From the NCBI GenBank assembly GCA_018701055.1, contig JABIUH010000440.1, positions 1 through 5,435 on the forward strand: 5,435 bases of DNA, given 5' to 3'. Positions within the stretch are counted from its first letter, which is position 1, and each line of letters starts with the position of its first letter. Shown piece by piece: positions 5,126 to 5,435 of this stretch. This DNA is from Woeseia sp. (GTDB taxonomy: Bacteria > Pseudomonadota > Gammaproteobacteria > Steroidobacterales > Woeseiaceae). Under the pieces are notes generated by a model that was not told the DNA's origin, ran no database searches, and saw nothing but the letters and a program-made list of their open reading frames with translations. Made by a program: the position numbers and the translations under genes.

Positions 5126-5435
5126 TTACTGCAAGGTGCTGTATTGATGCCGTAAACCGCTTTACCTCCGAAAGCCGCCATTGGGGTAAACTGGGTGAAA
5201 TAGGCGGCTTATGACCCAAATCAGACGTAACCAACAAAAGCGACTATTAGTCACATGTGTTCATTCTGTGATTCACGACTCATCCAGTCGCCAGTGGTTC
5301 GTAATATGGTTTTGCTCTGGTGTGAGCCATGGGCAGGATCAGTTAGCAGCGAAAAAATACACGATTCATGTGAAAGGGTGCCAATCAGTCCTGTAGTTAA
5401 ACGGGTTGTTTGAGCCAGTCCCGCCTATGTCGGAC
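5126..5435. other. 310-base stretch without a convincing gene
   Basis: No protein family, tRNA or CRISPR repeat is recognisable here. A 61-codon frame opens at ATG 5211, but its predicted peptide resembles nothing known to me and its composition is not gene-like. The structured part is 5152-5210, annotated separately. The remainder, up to the window end, shows nothing I can name; an upstream regulatory region for a gene beyond the window is possible. Confidence 0.5.
5152..5210 (+). repeat. Overlapping inverted repeats downstream of the cupin gene
   Basis: Three complementary pairs share this segment. GTAAA (5152-5156) pairs with TTTAC (5161-5165). TTTACCTC (5161-5168) pairs with GGGGTAAA (5183-5190) with one wobble. 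AAGCCGCC (5172-5179) pairs perfectly with GGCGGCTT (5203-5210). The second and third pairs interleave, the layout of an H-type pseudoknot, and the first and second are mutually exclusive. There is no T run after the last arm, so it is not a standard terminator. Confidence 0.45.

Noticed and set aside
5211..5396. 61-codon open frame starting at ATG 5211
   Set aside because: The only possible ribosome site (AGGCGG) is too close to the ATG, and the peptide has no recognisable family or gene-like composition.
5417..5424. TCCCGCCT, also present in the T-arm region of tRNA-Leu, as a possible attachment-site repeat
   Set aside because: The match is only eight bases and is not at the tRNA 3' end, so chance is sufficient explanation.

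Overview
The window looks like the chromosome of a gammaproteobacterium, probably a free-living or marine one. The best evidence is gene order. The 3' end of uvrC is followed by pgsA and then by tRNA-Gly(GCC), tRNA-Cys(GCA) and tRNA-Leu(UAA). These are the same genes, with the same three anticodons in the same order, as the Escherichia coli uvrC-pgsA-glyW-cysT-leuZ locus. The species cannot be named from the sequence alone.

Layout: (1) 1-844, the C-terminal helix-hairpin-helix end of UvrC and, 17 bases later, PgsA, which makes phosphatidylglycerol phosphate. (2) 913-1075, a promoter, tRNA-Gly and a hairpin terminator. (3) 1133-4407, three protein genes lying between tRNA-Gly and tRNA-Cys: a small VOC/glyoxalase-fold protein; a 432-residue protein joining a degenerate ExeA/GspA-like AAA+ module to a C-terminal FHA domain; and, convergent with it, a predicted lipoprotein of the sialidase-like beta-propeller type with a cysteine cluster. 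(4) 4460-4797, a second promoter, tRNA-Cys, tRNA-Leu and a candidate terminator. (5) 4835-5125, a single-domain cupin in a relatively AT-rich stretch, then about 310 bases with no convincing gene but with overlapping inverted repeats.

The first block is housekeeping: DNA repair, phospholipid synthesis and tRNA. The three genes inside the tRNA cluster share no obvious pathway. The FHA gene has its own good sigma70-type promoter and a strong ribosome binding site, and the lipoprotein gene is on the other strand, so they do not form one operon. The tRNA cluster seems to have been opened by this insertion, with each half now carrying its own promoter and its own terminator-like hairpin.

The points most worth following up are the split tRNA cluster, the FHA protein whose ATPase module has lost its nucleotide-binding residues, and the cysteine cluster of the propeller lipoprotein. 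No complete new multi-gene system can be demonstrated from this window.
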